From positions 18,117-56,087 of the forward strand of contig DCHV01000070.1 in assembly GCA_002314945.1 (NCBI GenBank): a stretch of DNA of 37,971 nucleotides. The letters run 5' to 3'. This document shows positions 1 to 7,343 of the stretch, piece after piece (within the stretch, counting starts at the first letter, position 1; every line of letters begins with the position of its first letter). A model generated the notes under the pieces. That model saw nothing but the letters and a program-made list of their open reading frames with translations. It made no database searches and had not been told where the DNA came from. The translations under genes were made by a program, and so were the position numbers. Source of the DNA: Prevotellaceae bacterium UBA1743 (GTDB lineage Bacteria > Bacteroidota > Bacteroidia > Bacteroidales > Bacteroidaceae).

Positions 1-39
1 GTCGAGCAAAGCTCTCAAAATCCACTGAAAATCCCAACT
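1..39 (-). repeat. Family A repeat, copy A0 (cut by window edge)
   Basis: This AAAATCC-rich repeat is identical in inverted orientation to 6579-6617 over all 39 bases; the match reaches the window edge and may continue. It carries the small GC palindrome GAGCAAAGCTC and two micro-repeats of the type AAAATCCxACT. It follows directly after an orphan ATPase-type promoter and start codon (46-100, minus strand). Confidence 0.8.
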
Positions 40-45
40 GAAATC

Positions 46-100
46 CATAATTGTCTGTTTTATAGGGGACAAAGATAGTGCTATTCCGCTAAACAAGCAA
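46..100 (-). promoter_or_regulatory. Orphan copy of the AAA ATPase promoter and leader
   Basis: On the minus strand a TTG (100-98), a 20-nt spacer and TATCTTTG (77-70) match the Bacteroidota promoter consensus. An ATG follows at 48-46. Positions 45-105 are about 90% identical to 2131-2191, the promoter and leader of the AAA ATPase gene. Here the sequence after the ATG is not an ATPase but a family A repeat, leaving a 16-codon open frame to the window edge. This looks like a promoter left behind when an ATPase gene was deleted; a short fusion peptide running out of the window cannot be excluded. Confidence 0.7.
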
Positions 101-112
101 TTTTAGCCTGCC

Positions 113-535
113 TTATTCAAAGATAAAAGCATCATGCAGTTTCTTGGCTTGTTCATCAGTCAGCAATTGCCCGGAATGGTCACGTCGCCATTCTATCTCC
201 GGAAGTAGTGCTTCCAGCTGCTCCACAGTAATGAAGGGATCATCGGGGTCACATGGATGCTCGATCGAAATGTCCACATAGTGACGTTTCTTCGTGGTAC
301 CAGCCCAGTCCTCACCCTCGTATGGTTCCGAGAGGAAATGGCCATGATACACGACACCATTAGGCCCTTCACCCACACGTACCATGTAGTAGTCATCACC
401 CTCGTGGGCATCCTCCCACTCATAGATGCTCCAGTTGCCACAGAAGCCCTCCGGCCATTTCTCTCTTGCAGCATTGAACTCCTCGATCTTGCTACTGCTG
501 ATGCTAGGATTCCATCTCATAATGTAAGTGCTCAT
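113..535 (-). CDS. Small PUA/EVE-like domain protein
   Basis: This 140-residue soluble protein has no signal peptide. The core around residues 50-90 (MVRVGEGPNG, HGHFLSEPY, DWAG, then YVDISIE) resembles the pattern of EVE/PUA-like domains, which often bind modified bases in DNA or RNA; related modules precede HNH nuclease domains in other proteins. Here the domain stands alone, followed only by a short acidic and helical tail (residues 95-140). The start at 535 (ATG) is preferred over an in-frame TTG at 541. A TACCTTTG box on the minus strand (616-609) may be its -7 element, with a poor -33. It lies in a repeat-rich island between an orphan ATPase promoter and a complete ATPase gene. The family assignment rests on motif similarity only; the function is unknown. 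Confidence 0.75.
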   Translation of the reverse strand: MSTYIMRWNPSISSSKIEEFNAAREKWPEGFCGNWSIYEWEDAHEGDDYYMVRVGEGPNGVVYHGHFLSEPYEGEDWAGTTKKRHYVDISIEHPCDPDDPFITVEQLEALLPEIEWRRDHSGQLLTDEQAKKLHDAFIFE

Positions 536-608
536 ATTCAATAGCGTTTTTTTTGTTCGTATTCTTCTATGTCATCATTTTGTGGGCCGTAACTCAGACA
601 TGACATGG

Positions 609-616
609 CAAAGGTA
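609..616 (-). promoter_or_regulatory. Candidate -7 box of the PUA/EVE-like gene
   Basis: TACCTTTG on the minus strand, about 74 nt upstream of the ATG at 535, fits the TAnnTTTG consensus. The -33 region is weak. The rest of 536-720 shows nothing recognisable. Confidence 0.45.
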
Positions 617-720
617 GAAATAAAATCCGGGAACTCACATTATTCGGCCGAATTTTTCCTATAATCGAGCGCAATTTCCAGGTCACCCGTAAACCGCGCG
701 TGATTTTTAGATCAAATTAC

Positions 721-840
721 TCAAGTTTTCTTCAGTCCGGATTTTAAGTTGGGATTTTCAGTGGATTTTGAGGAGCGCAGCGACGACCCTATACAAAACT
801 TCCCTCCATTATTTTTAGAAGGATTTTCAGAAAAGATTAA
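721..840 (-). repeat. Family A repeat, copy A1 (downstream of the ATPase gene)
   Basis: This copy follows the ATPase stop codon after about 13 nt. Positions 752-820 form a perfect 69-bp inverted repeat with 2349-2417, on the other side of the ATPase gene. It contains a GC-rich imperfect palindrome (GAGGAGCGCAGCGACGACC) and three AAAATCC-type micro-repeats of 11-13 nt. There is no sign of coding; the short frames across it are by-products of the repeat. Confidence 0.85.
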
Positions 841-853
841 GGTCAGGGCTGTA

Positions 854-2134
854 TCATTGATCCAGCAACCAATCAATTGCCGATCTGATTCTGATAGTCT
901 TTCCGTCTTTCTCCATATCGCGTGACTCGGCAAATGCGATCAAGGTGAGGCAGTCGCATCCGAGGGAGGTAGAGGCAGAAAGGAGTGCTGATGTCTCACG
1001 CTTGAACGCTTTGGGTGCATCAATGTCATACGCAACCTGGATCAGTTCCAGCACAACACTCTTGTTGCACACGACAAAATCTACTTCTTTGCCCTTAGGT
1101 CCTGGCTTGTAGTAATATACATCAAGGTATTCGTATGAACATCTTCTCAGCAATTCTATGAAGATGACATTCTCCAATCTCCATCCGATATTTTCTGCAG
1201 CCAATGCGTTCTCACGATGGTTCTGAATTCCCGGATCCACGATATATGCTTTTGAACCGGAGATTCTCTGTATGCTCTTGAATGAATGTTTGTTCAAAGT
1301 CTGGATAAGAAAAGCCTGCTGCAGATAGGAAATGTATTTTTGGATGGTTTTGTCAGACATGGCAAAGACCCTTGTCATCTCACCGAAATTCATTTCCTGA
1401 CATGAATTGTTGATCAGATGATGGGCTATCTTCCTCAGCATATCCACATTGCGAATCTTGAATCGGTTTTGTATATCCTTTCGTAATATGGCCTCTATCA
1501 GGCCTTCCACATAGCCTCGTTTGTTGCGTACCCCCTGCATTTCAGGGAAGCCGCCATCGTTGATGTAGTTCACAAAAGCAATCTTTCGCTCTGCCTCCGA
1601 CTTAGTCGTGGAGGCAACCGTATCTACCTCATGATACGTACAGTACTCTGAAAAGGAAAACGGGAATAACCGTATCTCATTGTAACGACCGGTAAGATGG
1701 GTGGCCAGTTCGCCACTCAGTAGCTTCGCATTGCTGCCTGTGACAAAGATACGCAAATGGGTGCGCAGCAGACGGTTTACAAACAAGTACCATCCATCTA
1801 CATTCTGTATTTCATCGAGGAAGAGATATGGTACACCCGTCCCGTACAACTGATAGACGCACGACAATACTGTGTTCAGATCCTCAGTCTGTATAGCTGC
1901 AAGTCGATCATCGTCAAGATTGACGTAAGCGTATTTGATGCCATGACCTTGCAGCACTTTGTGGCATAGCGTAGATTTGCCGCTTCGTCTGACACCTATT
2001 ACTACTTGTGCCAAGGGACTATCAAGTTCAAAAAGGTTTTCCTCCTTACGACTAACCCATTTTTGAGCACGATAATTCTGCAATTCCTCTTTCTGTTCTG
2101 CCAGAACCTGAAGGATAATCTTTTCGCTTACCAT
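854..2134 (-). CDS. AAA+ ATPase with DUF4143 C-terminal domain
   Basis: A 426-residue protein of the AAA_14/DUF4143 family, abundant and multicopy in Bacteroidales. The Walker A is GVRRSGKS (residues 47-54), Walker B is YLFLDEIQ, and a sensor-like VTGSN and an LTGRY motif follow. The C-terminal part has GKEVDFVVC and VLELIQV, the pattern of the PD-(D/E)XK-like fold proposed for DUF4143, with Q in the usual K position. The true start is ATG at 2134: the longer frame starting at TTG 2158 uses bases of the promoter's own -7 box (2163-2156). The gene and its promoter lie between perfect 69-bp inverted repeats. A DNA-repair, toxin-like or mobile-element role has been suggested for such proteins, but none can be read from the sequence. 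Confidence 0.9.
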   Translation of the reverse strand: MVSEKIILQVLAEQKEELQNYRAQKWVSRKEENLFELDSPLAQVVIGVRRSGKSTLCHKVLQGHGIKYAYVNLDDDRLAAIQTEDLNTVLSCVYQLYGTGVPYLFLDEIQNVDGWYLFVNRLLRTHLRIFVTGSNAKLLSGELATHLTGRYNEIRLFPFSFSEYCTYHEVDTVASTTKSEAERKIAFVNYINDGGFPEMQGVRNKRGYVEGLIEAILRKDIQNRFKIRNVDMLRKIAHHLINNSCQEMNFGEMTRVFAMSDKTIQKYISYLQQAFLIQTLNKHSFKSIQRISGSKAYIVDPGIQNHRENALAAENIGWRLENVIFIELLRRCSYEYLDVYYYKPGPKGKEVDFVVCNKSVVLELIQVAYDIDAPKAFKRETSALLSASTSLGCDCLTLIAFAESRDMEKDGKTIRIRSAIDWLLDQ

Positions 2135-2155
2135 AATTGTCTGTTTTATTGGGCA

Positions 2156-2186
2156 CAAAGATAGCGCTATTCCGCTAAATCAACAA
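2156..2186 (-). promoter_or_regulatory. Promoter of the AAA ATPase gene
   Basis: Minus strand: TTG (2186-2184), 20-nt spacer, TATCTTTG (2163-2156). The ATG lies 22 nt beyond the -7 box, so the leader is short. One TATTCCGCT iteron (2168-2176 as read on the plus strand) sits inside the spacer. Confidence 0.75.
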
Positions 2187-2253
2187 TTTTAGAGCCTTTT
2201 ATTCCGCTATTTTTACGTTTTTGACAGCTTTTATTCCGCTATTTTTACGTTTT
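2168..2253. repeat. Three TATTCCGCT iterons at exact 32-nt spacing
   Basis: TATTCCGCT occurs at 2168-2176, 2200-2208 and 2232-2240. The last two belong to a longer direct repeat of 26 nt (2196-2221 and 2228-2253). The period of 32 nt is about three turns of B-DNA, so all three sites face the same side. The first lies between the -33 and -7 boxes of the ATPase promoter. This looks like an operator array, possibly autoregulatory. The orphan promoter at 46-100 keeps one site (82-90). Confidence 0.65.
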
Positions 2254-2280
2254 CAGCGGCTTTTCAAAAATAAAAGAATC

Positions 2281-2458
2281 GTGAAGTTTTCTATATATCT
2301 GTCAGTCGAGATTTTATGTTGGATTTCTCAAATCTTCACTAAAAATCTTTCTAAAAATAATGGAGGGAAGTTTTGTATAGGGTCGTCGCTGCGCTCCTCA
2401 AAATCCACTGAAAATCCGGACTAAAAATCCCGACTAAAGAAATTGAGAAACGTGAATA
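2281..2458 (+). repeat. Family A repeat, copy A2 (upstream of the ATPase gene)
   Basis: 2349-2417 is the perfect 69-bp inverted partner of 752-820. The right end (2420-2458) matches 7206-7244 at 38 of 39 positions. The left part (2299-2347) resembles pieces of copy A3 (the GTCAGTCGAGATTTT motif and a later AAATCTTCACTAAAAATC motif), as if an internal stretch had been lost. Micro-repeats of the form AAAATCCsrACTr are seen at 2399-2436. Confidence 0.8.
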
Positions 2459-2512
2459 AACCATTCTTCTCCTTTGGAGCCTCTTCGAGTCTCAATCATT
2501 TCCAGGTCAACG

Positions 2513-2546
2513 AAAAATGGCAGTGTACATTTCTGCACACTGCCAT
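2513..2546 (-). terminator. Rho-independent terminator of the large secreted protein gene
   Basis: On the minus strand a hairpin (2546-2517) with a 13-bp stem containing one mismatch and a GAAA loop is followed by TTTTT (2517-2513). It lies about 24 nt after the stop codon of the 2570-6244 gene. Confidence 0.85.
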
Positions 2547-2569
2547 TACGATAGAACACAACTTTATGC

Positions 2570-5500
2570 TTACTTCACCAGAACCTTCTTGCCATTGATG
2601 ATGTTCAGACCCTTCTGAGCCTTTTTCATACGCTGGCCACTCAGGTTGTAGATACCCTTGCTGATTGTCTGGGCATTGATATTGCTGATAGCGTTGGTAT
2701 TGTCTCCATAGAGTTGGAACTCAGCGCAATGCCAGAACTTGTTGAAGCCTGTGCAGCAATCGGTAGGAGTAAAGCGCAGATAGTTCATACCTTCGGCATA
2801 GAAGGTAGCCGACACCTCAGTGCCGACACCAGCGAAGGGAAGCTCCAGCGTGGTGATGTCGGTGAACTCAACACCGTCCTTGCTGCCCGACACGAGCATC
2901 TTGGTGGGATGGTTGTTGCCGTTGGTGTTGCGACGTGTCATCTCCAGTTTGATGACACCCGTGAACTGCTCGTTCAGGGCCACCTGCAGATAGTGGAAGT
3001 CGTCTTGGCATACGCCGTGCCAATCCGTGTGCCAGAAGGTGGCGGGATCGCCATCGATCAGATATTCGATGTGCTGACCTTCCTCGTAGTCGCTGGCATT
3101 GCTGCTCAGCTGGCTTGCGCTGGTGATGAGGGCTTCACCCTTACTGGGGGCCTCTTCCTCGCTATGCTCAGGCAGGTTGGTCATCTTGCTGCAGATATCC
3201 TCGTACAGCAGCTTCACCTGTGTATCAGAGAGAGCTTCGCTGTAGATACGAGCTGTGGCGATGTCGCCCTGGAAGCAGGATTCAATGCTGGCTGCATACT
3301 CATCATCGTAGTCGCCGCCGATTACGAAGTAGGGATTGCCATCAGGCCATCTGATACCAGCAGTATAGTTCTTCTTTACGGCGCAAAGCTCACCGTTCAC
3401 ATACATTTTTATGTTTTTGCCGTCATAGACGCCCAACAAGTGAACCCATTCACCCGGAGTAACCATGTGTTCAGACTTTGCACCGGTAAAGCCTTCTCCT
3501 TGGATGTACGGTTCGAACATCCAGTAGCCCTTGCTGTTGCAGAGCAGACCCAACCCGCTGCCTTCTTGCATACTGAGGGTGTTCACCTCGCCCGATCTGC
3601 GCTCACCCACATAGTAGGGACGCACGAGAGTCTCCATAGTGACACATTTGCCCAGCTTGTCCTTCATGTTCTGGGTCAGCACCACCTTGTAGTAGTTCTG
3701 TGATTTGCGCTGCCATTCATGGTTGTGTGCGAAGCAAGCCACATTCTGGTTCAGCAGCGGGCTTGCCACTACGGAAAGTTCACCCATGGCAATCACCGCG
3801 TTTTGTGAAGCAGAGATGTCCGTAGCGGATCCGTCGGCATTGAATACTACATCCAAGATATCGGCAGCTGCGGGCATCTTGTCCTTGCCGAGCAGACGGT
3901 CGATGGTAGCTCTCACCTCGGCCTGCTTTGCGAGCAGTTCCTCCTTCGAGGCGAATGCACCATTCACCCATGCGTCGTAGGTATCCTCCACCGACTGTTT
4001 TACTTCAGGTGCAGGATCGATGAGCATACTCAGGCAGTCGATGTACTCATACACGATGTCTGTGAAGTCGATGTAAGCCTTCTGGCTTTCCAGAATCTGG
4101 GGATAGAGGGCAGAGAACTTGCCGATGAGCTCATACTTAGCCTCGGGTGTGGTAGCGCCTTCCACGCCATCCACGAGAGTCTGCAACTGGTCGCGCAGGT
4201 TCTTGCTGTAGCTGGGGAAATGCTGGAAATCCACGTTCGGATCCACGGTGTAGCTGAGTATCGTCTTGGCTCGTGCCACCTGACCTGCCAATACCTCATT
4301 CAGTGCATCGTCAGCCTGGCTCAGTTCACCGATGTAGCGCAGGTTGGTACCACCGAAGATAGCCCAGTCGTATGTCATGCCCGTACCGAGTGCACGTACG
4401 CCCACTTCCAGTTTACCGTCCGTCACGTTGGCCAGGATGCGGTTCTTGTAGCGTCCACCCTTGATGGCACAGCTCACACCGTTACCGCTCGAGGGATAGT
4501 AGGCACCCTCCAGGAGATAGTCGCTGGGATAGTTGCCTGGGGCGTCAATCAGACAGTTCTCATAGTTCTGTGCAGCAGCCTCGGGCAGAGGATCCTCGCG
4601 CAGGCCCATCAGAGGCACCTGCTGATCGTTGGCATACAGGTAGGCGAAATAGAAGGGCGACTCGTCCAATGCACCGGGACGGCACAGACCGCCCATCGTG
4701 AGCTCATACACACCGTTGCGCAAGCCATCCACCACCTGGTAGGCCTGGGCGTTGGTATTGTAGGACTCCACCACGTTGGGCGTCAGGCCCCATGCTGCGA
4801 CCAGGGGATCTCCTTGCCATCCATTCACTCCGTTGCTGAAGTCAGCGTTCTCCAACAGAGGTGTGGCATCACCTCCAGGCTCCAGCTCACCGCGCTTAGC
4901 CTTGGCCAGCATGTTATCCATGTAGGCGATCTGCGCATCTATTTCCTCATTGTTCAGGCTCAGGTTCGTCTCGATGTAGGACAGTGAGCCATAGGGGAAA
5001 TCATCCGAGGGATCCATGTCCTCCGTCAGATAGTCCTTCAGCATGATGGCATATTCGCTGGTACGTCCCTCCAGTTCGGGCAGAACCTCAGCTTTCTTCA
5101 CCAGCAATCGTGCGTATCCTTCTATGTTGTAGTAGATGGCTTCGAGCGCCTCTTTCATTGCGGGTGTCACAGCCTTCACCTCCTCTATGGCAGTGCAGCC
5201 GTTCAGGCGTGCAGCCACATCGTTGTAGTTCTGCAGCAGCGTAGCATTGGCCTTGGTGGCCGCAGTGTATTCCTGCACCTTAGTCACGATGTTCTGGCAG
5301 CAGTTCTGCAAGTCGTTCTCGAACACGTTGGCGCATGTGTTTCCGCCGATGGAAACCACATAACCGTGTGTGGCATCCATGTTGGGGTATGCGTCCTCGC
5401 CGATATTCTGGCGCCACATGCTTTCGAGGGTGCCCCCATCGAGCATGGCACAGAACTTACCAGAGAGAACCTCCTCCTTGGTAGCAGCGGTGATACCCAG

Positions 5501-6244
5501 ACCTAAATCGTACGATCTCGTGGTATTATAGAACACATTCGTACAAGCCAGGGTCTTTCCGCCCTTGATGCGTGCATAGATAGGGTTACATTGATCTTGG
5601 TTGACATTGTTCGTTTCCACCATCGACAGGCAGTTCTCCAGGTAGCATGTACCATTGATGTCGCCGCAGACGCCAGCGCAGGCGTATGCCACGTCGGCAT
5701 AGATGGAACCAGCCGTCACGATGTTCTTGTAATGCACAGTGCTTTTCAGGTATCCCGACACGAATCCCACCATCGTATTGTCATCGTCATACGACACCAA
5801 ATCGACGGTGATGAGCATATTCTCGACGACAGCACCACGGTCATCACCGATCAGAACACCCGTCCAGTCGCTCATGGCCACCACGTTACCGGTCACGTGC
5901 AGATCATGGATGTGACACCCGGGATCGGTATAGTCAAACATTCCGGCATCGGCATAGTTGAACGTGAAGTTCACCTTGATGGTGTGACCCTGTCCATCGA
6001 ATTCACCGGCGTATGGAAAGTCCTCCGAAGCCAGTGACGTGTTGTAGGTCGTGTAGTCGATGTCATTCATGATCTTGGCTTTCTGTGTCACGTTACCGCC
6101 CCTTACGCTCTGTCCGAACTGGAACAGTTCCTCGGCGGTGGTGATGAGCATGTAGCCATCCTCGTCAATTACTGCCTCTGCACGGCTGGGCATGGCAAAT
6201 GTCCACAGTGCCGCAAAGAGAATACCAAAGTAAATTTTTCTCAT
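2570..6244 (-). CDS. Large secreted multidomain protein (LamG-like, F5/8-type C, Bacteroidota C-terminal tail)
   Basis: This 1224-residue protein starts with a signal peptide (residues 1-24, ending SRAEA). Residues about 27-290 resemble GLUG-type beta-helix proteins (FDGQGHTIKV, followed by repeated short strands). A helical stretch follows, then a CBM-like beta-sandwich at about 461-645 (LLENADFSNG start). A second helical region leads to a LamG/concanavalin-like domain at about 820-1010 (METLVRPYY, GEWVHLLGVYDG, MYVNGEL) and an F5/8-type C domain at about 1037-1180 (IDGDPATFWHTDW). The end (GIYNLSGQRMKKAQKGLNI to KKVLVK) is the tail seen on many Prevotella/Bacteroides surface proteins. No catalytic domain is recognised. 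A role in binding glycans or host or dietary polymers outside the cell is likely. It has its own promoter and terminator and no SusC/SusD neighbours. Confidence 0.88.
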   Translation of the reverse strand: MRKIYFGILFAALWTFAMPSRAEAVIDEDGYMLITTAEELFQFGQSVRGGNVTQKAKIMNDIDYTTYNTSLASEDFPYAGEFDGQGHTIKVNFTFNYADAGMFDYTDPGCHIHDLHVTGNVVAMSDWTGVLIGDDRGAVVENMLITVDLVSYDDDNTMVGFVSGYLKSTVHYKNIVTAGSIYADVAYACAGVCGDINGTCYLENCLSMVETNNVNQDQCNPIYARIKGGKTLACTNVFYNTTRSYDLGLGITAATKEEVLSGKFCAMLDGGTLESMWRQNIGEDAYPNMDATHGYVVSIGGNTCANVFENDLQNCCQNIVTKVQEYTAATKANATLLQNYNDVAARLNGCTAIEEVKAVTPAMKEALEAIYYNIEGYARLLVKKAEVLPELEGRTSEYAIMLKDYLTEDMDPSDDFPYGSLSYIETNLSLNNEEIDAQIAYMDNMLAKAKRGELEPGGDATPLLENADFSNGVNGWQGDPLVAAWGLTPNVVESYNTNAQAYQVVDGLRNGVYELTMGGLCRPGALDESPFYFAYLYANDQQVPLMGLREDPLPEAAAQNYENCLIDAPGNYPSDYLLEGAYYPSSGNGVSCAIKGGRYKNRILANVTDGKLEVGVRALGTGMTYDWAIFGGTNLRYIGELSQADDALNEVLAGQVARAKTILSYTVDPNVDFQHFPSYSKNLRDQLQTLVDGVEGATTPEAKYELIGKFSALYPQILESQKAYIDFTDIVYEYIDCLSMLIDPAPEVKQSVEDTYDAWVNGAFASKEELLAKQAEVRATIDRLLGKDKMPAAADILDVVFNADGSATDISASQNAVIAMGELSVVASPLLNQNVACFAHNHEWQRKSQNYYKVVLTQNMKDKLGKCVTMETLVRPYYVGERRSGEVNTLSMQEGSGLGLLCNSKGYWMFEPYIQGEGFTGAKSEHMVTPGEWVHLLGVYDGKNIKMYVNGELCAVKKNYTAGIRWPDGNPYFVIGGDYDDEYAASIESCFQGDIATARIYSEALSDTQVKLLYEDICSKMTNLPEHSEEEAPSKGEALITSASQLSSNASDYEEGQHIEYLIDGDPATFWHTDWHGVCQDDFHYLQVALNEQFTGVIKLEMTRRNTNGNNHPTKMLVSGSKDGVEFTDITTLELPFAGVGTEVSATFYAEGMNYLRFTPTDCCTGFNKFWHCAEFQLYGDNTNAISNINAQTISKGIYNLSGQRMKKAQKGLNIINGKKVLVK

Positions 6245-6357
6245 ATACTATTGTATTTATGTGCAACTCGTCCCCAGATTGCAGTTAATTTGTCTTTTCA
6301 GGGTCATAAGGACGAAAATGCCCTGTTTTTACATACCAAAATCGTTATTTTATCCCA

Positions 6358-6387
6358 CAAAGATAGATGTTTTTCATCGAAAACAAA
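6358..6387 (-). promoter_or_regulatory. Promoter of the large secreted protein gene
   Basis: Minus strand: TTTG (6387-6384), 18-nt spacer, TATCTTTG (6365-6358), close to the Bacteroidota consensus. The 5' leader is about 105 nt. Confidence 0.7.
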
Positions 6388-6499
6388 ACCTGTCAACCCA
6401 TGAAAATAGATAAACAAACAAATAAGATAGCGGATATTTGGAAAATCGAAAACAATTGTCATAGCAAGTCCCCGTTGCATAGATATCCAGGGACAGACA

Positions 6500-6703
6500 C
6501 TGAGAATCCGGACTAAAAGAAAAATGGTTTATTCAAGTTTCGCATGTTTCCTAAATATATATGTCAGTCGAGATTTTAAGTTGGGATTTTCAGTGGATTT
6601 TGAGAGCTTTGCTCGACCCATCAATGAAATGCCTTTTATATTTTCAGAAGGATTTTATCTTGGATTTCTAAAATCTTCACTAAAAATCCCGACTAGAGAA
6701 ATT
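6500..6703 (+). repeat. Family A repeat, copy A3
   Basis: This is the longest copy. Its left arm (GTCAGTCGAGATTTT, then TTGGGATTTTCAGTGG) and right arm (AAATCTTCACTAAAAATCCC) are roughly complementary, so the copy is itself an imperfect inverted repeat. 6579-6617 is the perfect inverted partner of 1-39. The GC palindrome here is GAGCTTTGCTC (6604-6614). An 80-codon frame across it (6524-6766) is a by-product. Confidence 0.75.
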
Positions 6704-6814
6704 GACGAGATCAAAATACCCCATCCTTTTTCTTTGGACTTGCGTCTAGCATCTTTGGTTATATGATTTTCCTTGATTGCGAGCAATCAGATAAAATCCC
6801 ATACCCAAATCTGC

Positions 6815-6994
6815 GCCTTCGGCAATAAAAAGGAAGTGGAAAAAATTGGCTCCGCCATACAAAATTGCCTGTGGCATAAAAAATTAGAAGCCTCTCCTCA
6901 ACCTTCTCCTAAAGGAGAGGGGGTAACCTCAGTCATTTGGTAACGTGTGTCAACCACATTTTTTATGGCGCAAGCCAATTTTGAATGCGTAGCA
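6815..6994. repeat. Family B mini-hairpin repeats
   Basis: Very short GC palindromes sit between A/T runs: GCCttcGGC (6815-6823), GGCtccGCC (6848-6856), GCCtgtGGC (6867-6875), GGCgcaaGCC (6967-6976) and TGCgtaGCA (6986-6994). The blocks 6840-6885 and 6957-7005 are inverted copies of each other in which stems are kept while bases change. Between them lies a stronger hairpin, CTCCTaaAGGAG (6906-6917). No coding potential is visible. Confidence 0.6.
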
Positions 6995-7172
6995 CATTTT
7001 TTATTTTTGATTTCTTCTGCAGATGGGAGCAGTCCTTTTATCTGAAAGGTAGCCTTTCAAGGAAAAAGGGATGCACCCAGCTGCGGAGACTCGAAGAGGA
7101 TCCAAAAGAGAAGAAAGCGAAAATGATTTTGATCAAAATCTATCTGAAAATAGTGGTATGAGTACAATTTAT

Positions 7173-7244
7173 GGTCGCTATCGCTCAAAATCCACTAAAA
7201 ATCTAACTAAAAATCCCGACTAAAGAACTTGAGAAACGTGAATA
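7173..7244 (+). repeat. Family A repeat, copy A4
   Basis: This copy starts with a GC palindrome variant (GGTCGCTATCGCTC) and continues with AAAATCC micro-repeats. 7206-7244 matches 2420-2458 at 38 of 39 positions. It ends 45 nt before the promoter of the metal-efflux operon. Confidence 0.8.
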
Positions 7245-7288
7245 GGTACTTTGGGGTTTTGTTTTTGACCGACACGGACACGGGGGAA

Positions 7289-7320
7289 TTTGGAGAATTC
7301 TAATTTTTTCCGTACCTTTG
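7289..7320 (+). promoter_or_regulatory. Promoter of the metal-efflux operon
   Basis: TTTG (7289-7292), a 20-nt spacer and TACCTTTG (7313-7320) form a near-perfect Bacteroidota promoter. It overlaps the upstream in-frame TTG at 7290, so translation of the first gene must start later, at ATG 7344. Confidence 0.85.
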
Positions 7321-7343
7321 CGCAGCAATTGGTGCATCGGGTT

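Larger units (their letters stand above)
6388..7288. other. Non-coding repeat region between the island and the metal-efflux operon
   Basis: This stretch of about 900 nt holds family A copies A3 and A4 and the family B hairpins. It also has a small hairpin TGAAAGGtagCCTTTCA (7043-7059). No convincing gene is seen in either strand. Confidence 0.7.

Noticed and set aside
2135..2158. Earlier TTG start of the AAA ATPase gene
   Set aside because: The TTG is part of the promoter's -7 box, so it would not be transcribed.
721..2458. CRISPR array or IS element as explanation of the repeats
   Set aside because: Repeats are not regularly spaced with unique spacers, no cas genes or transposase are present, and the enclosed gene is an ATPase.
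2714..3703. 329-codon plus-strand frame inside the large secreted protein gene
   Set aside because: Antisense shadow of the LamG and F5/8 C region; no recognisable domain and no promoter.
6524..6766. 80-codon frame over repeat copy A3
   Set aside because: Composed of repeat sequence, no promoter, no family similarity; similar short frames over copies A1 and A2 are rejected for the same reason.
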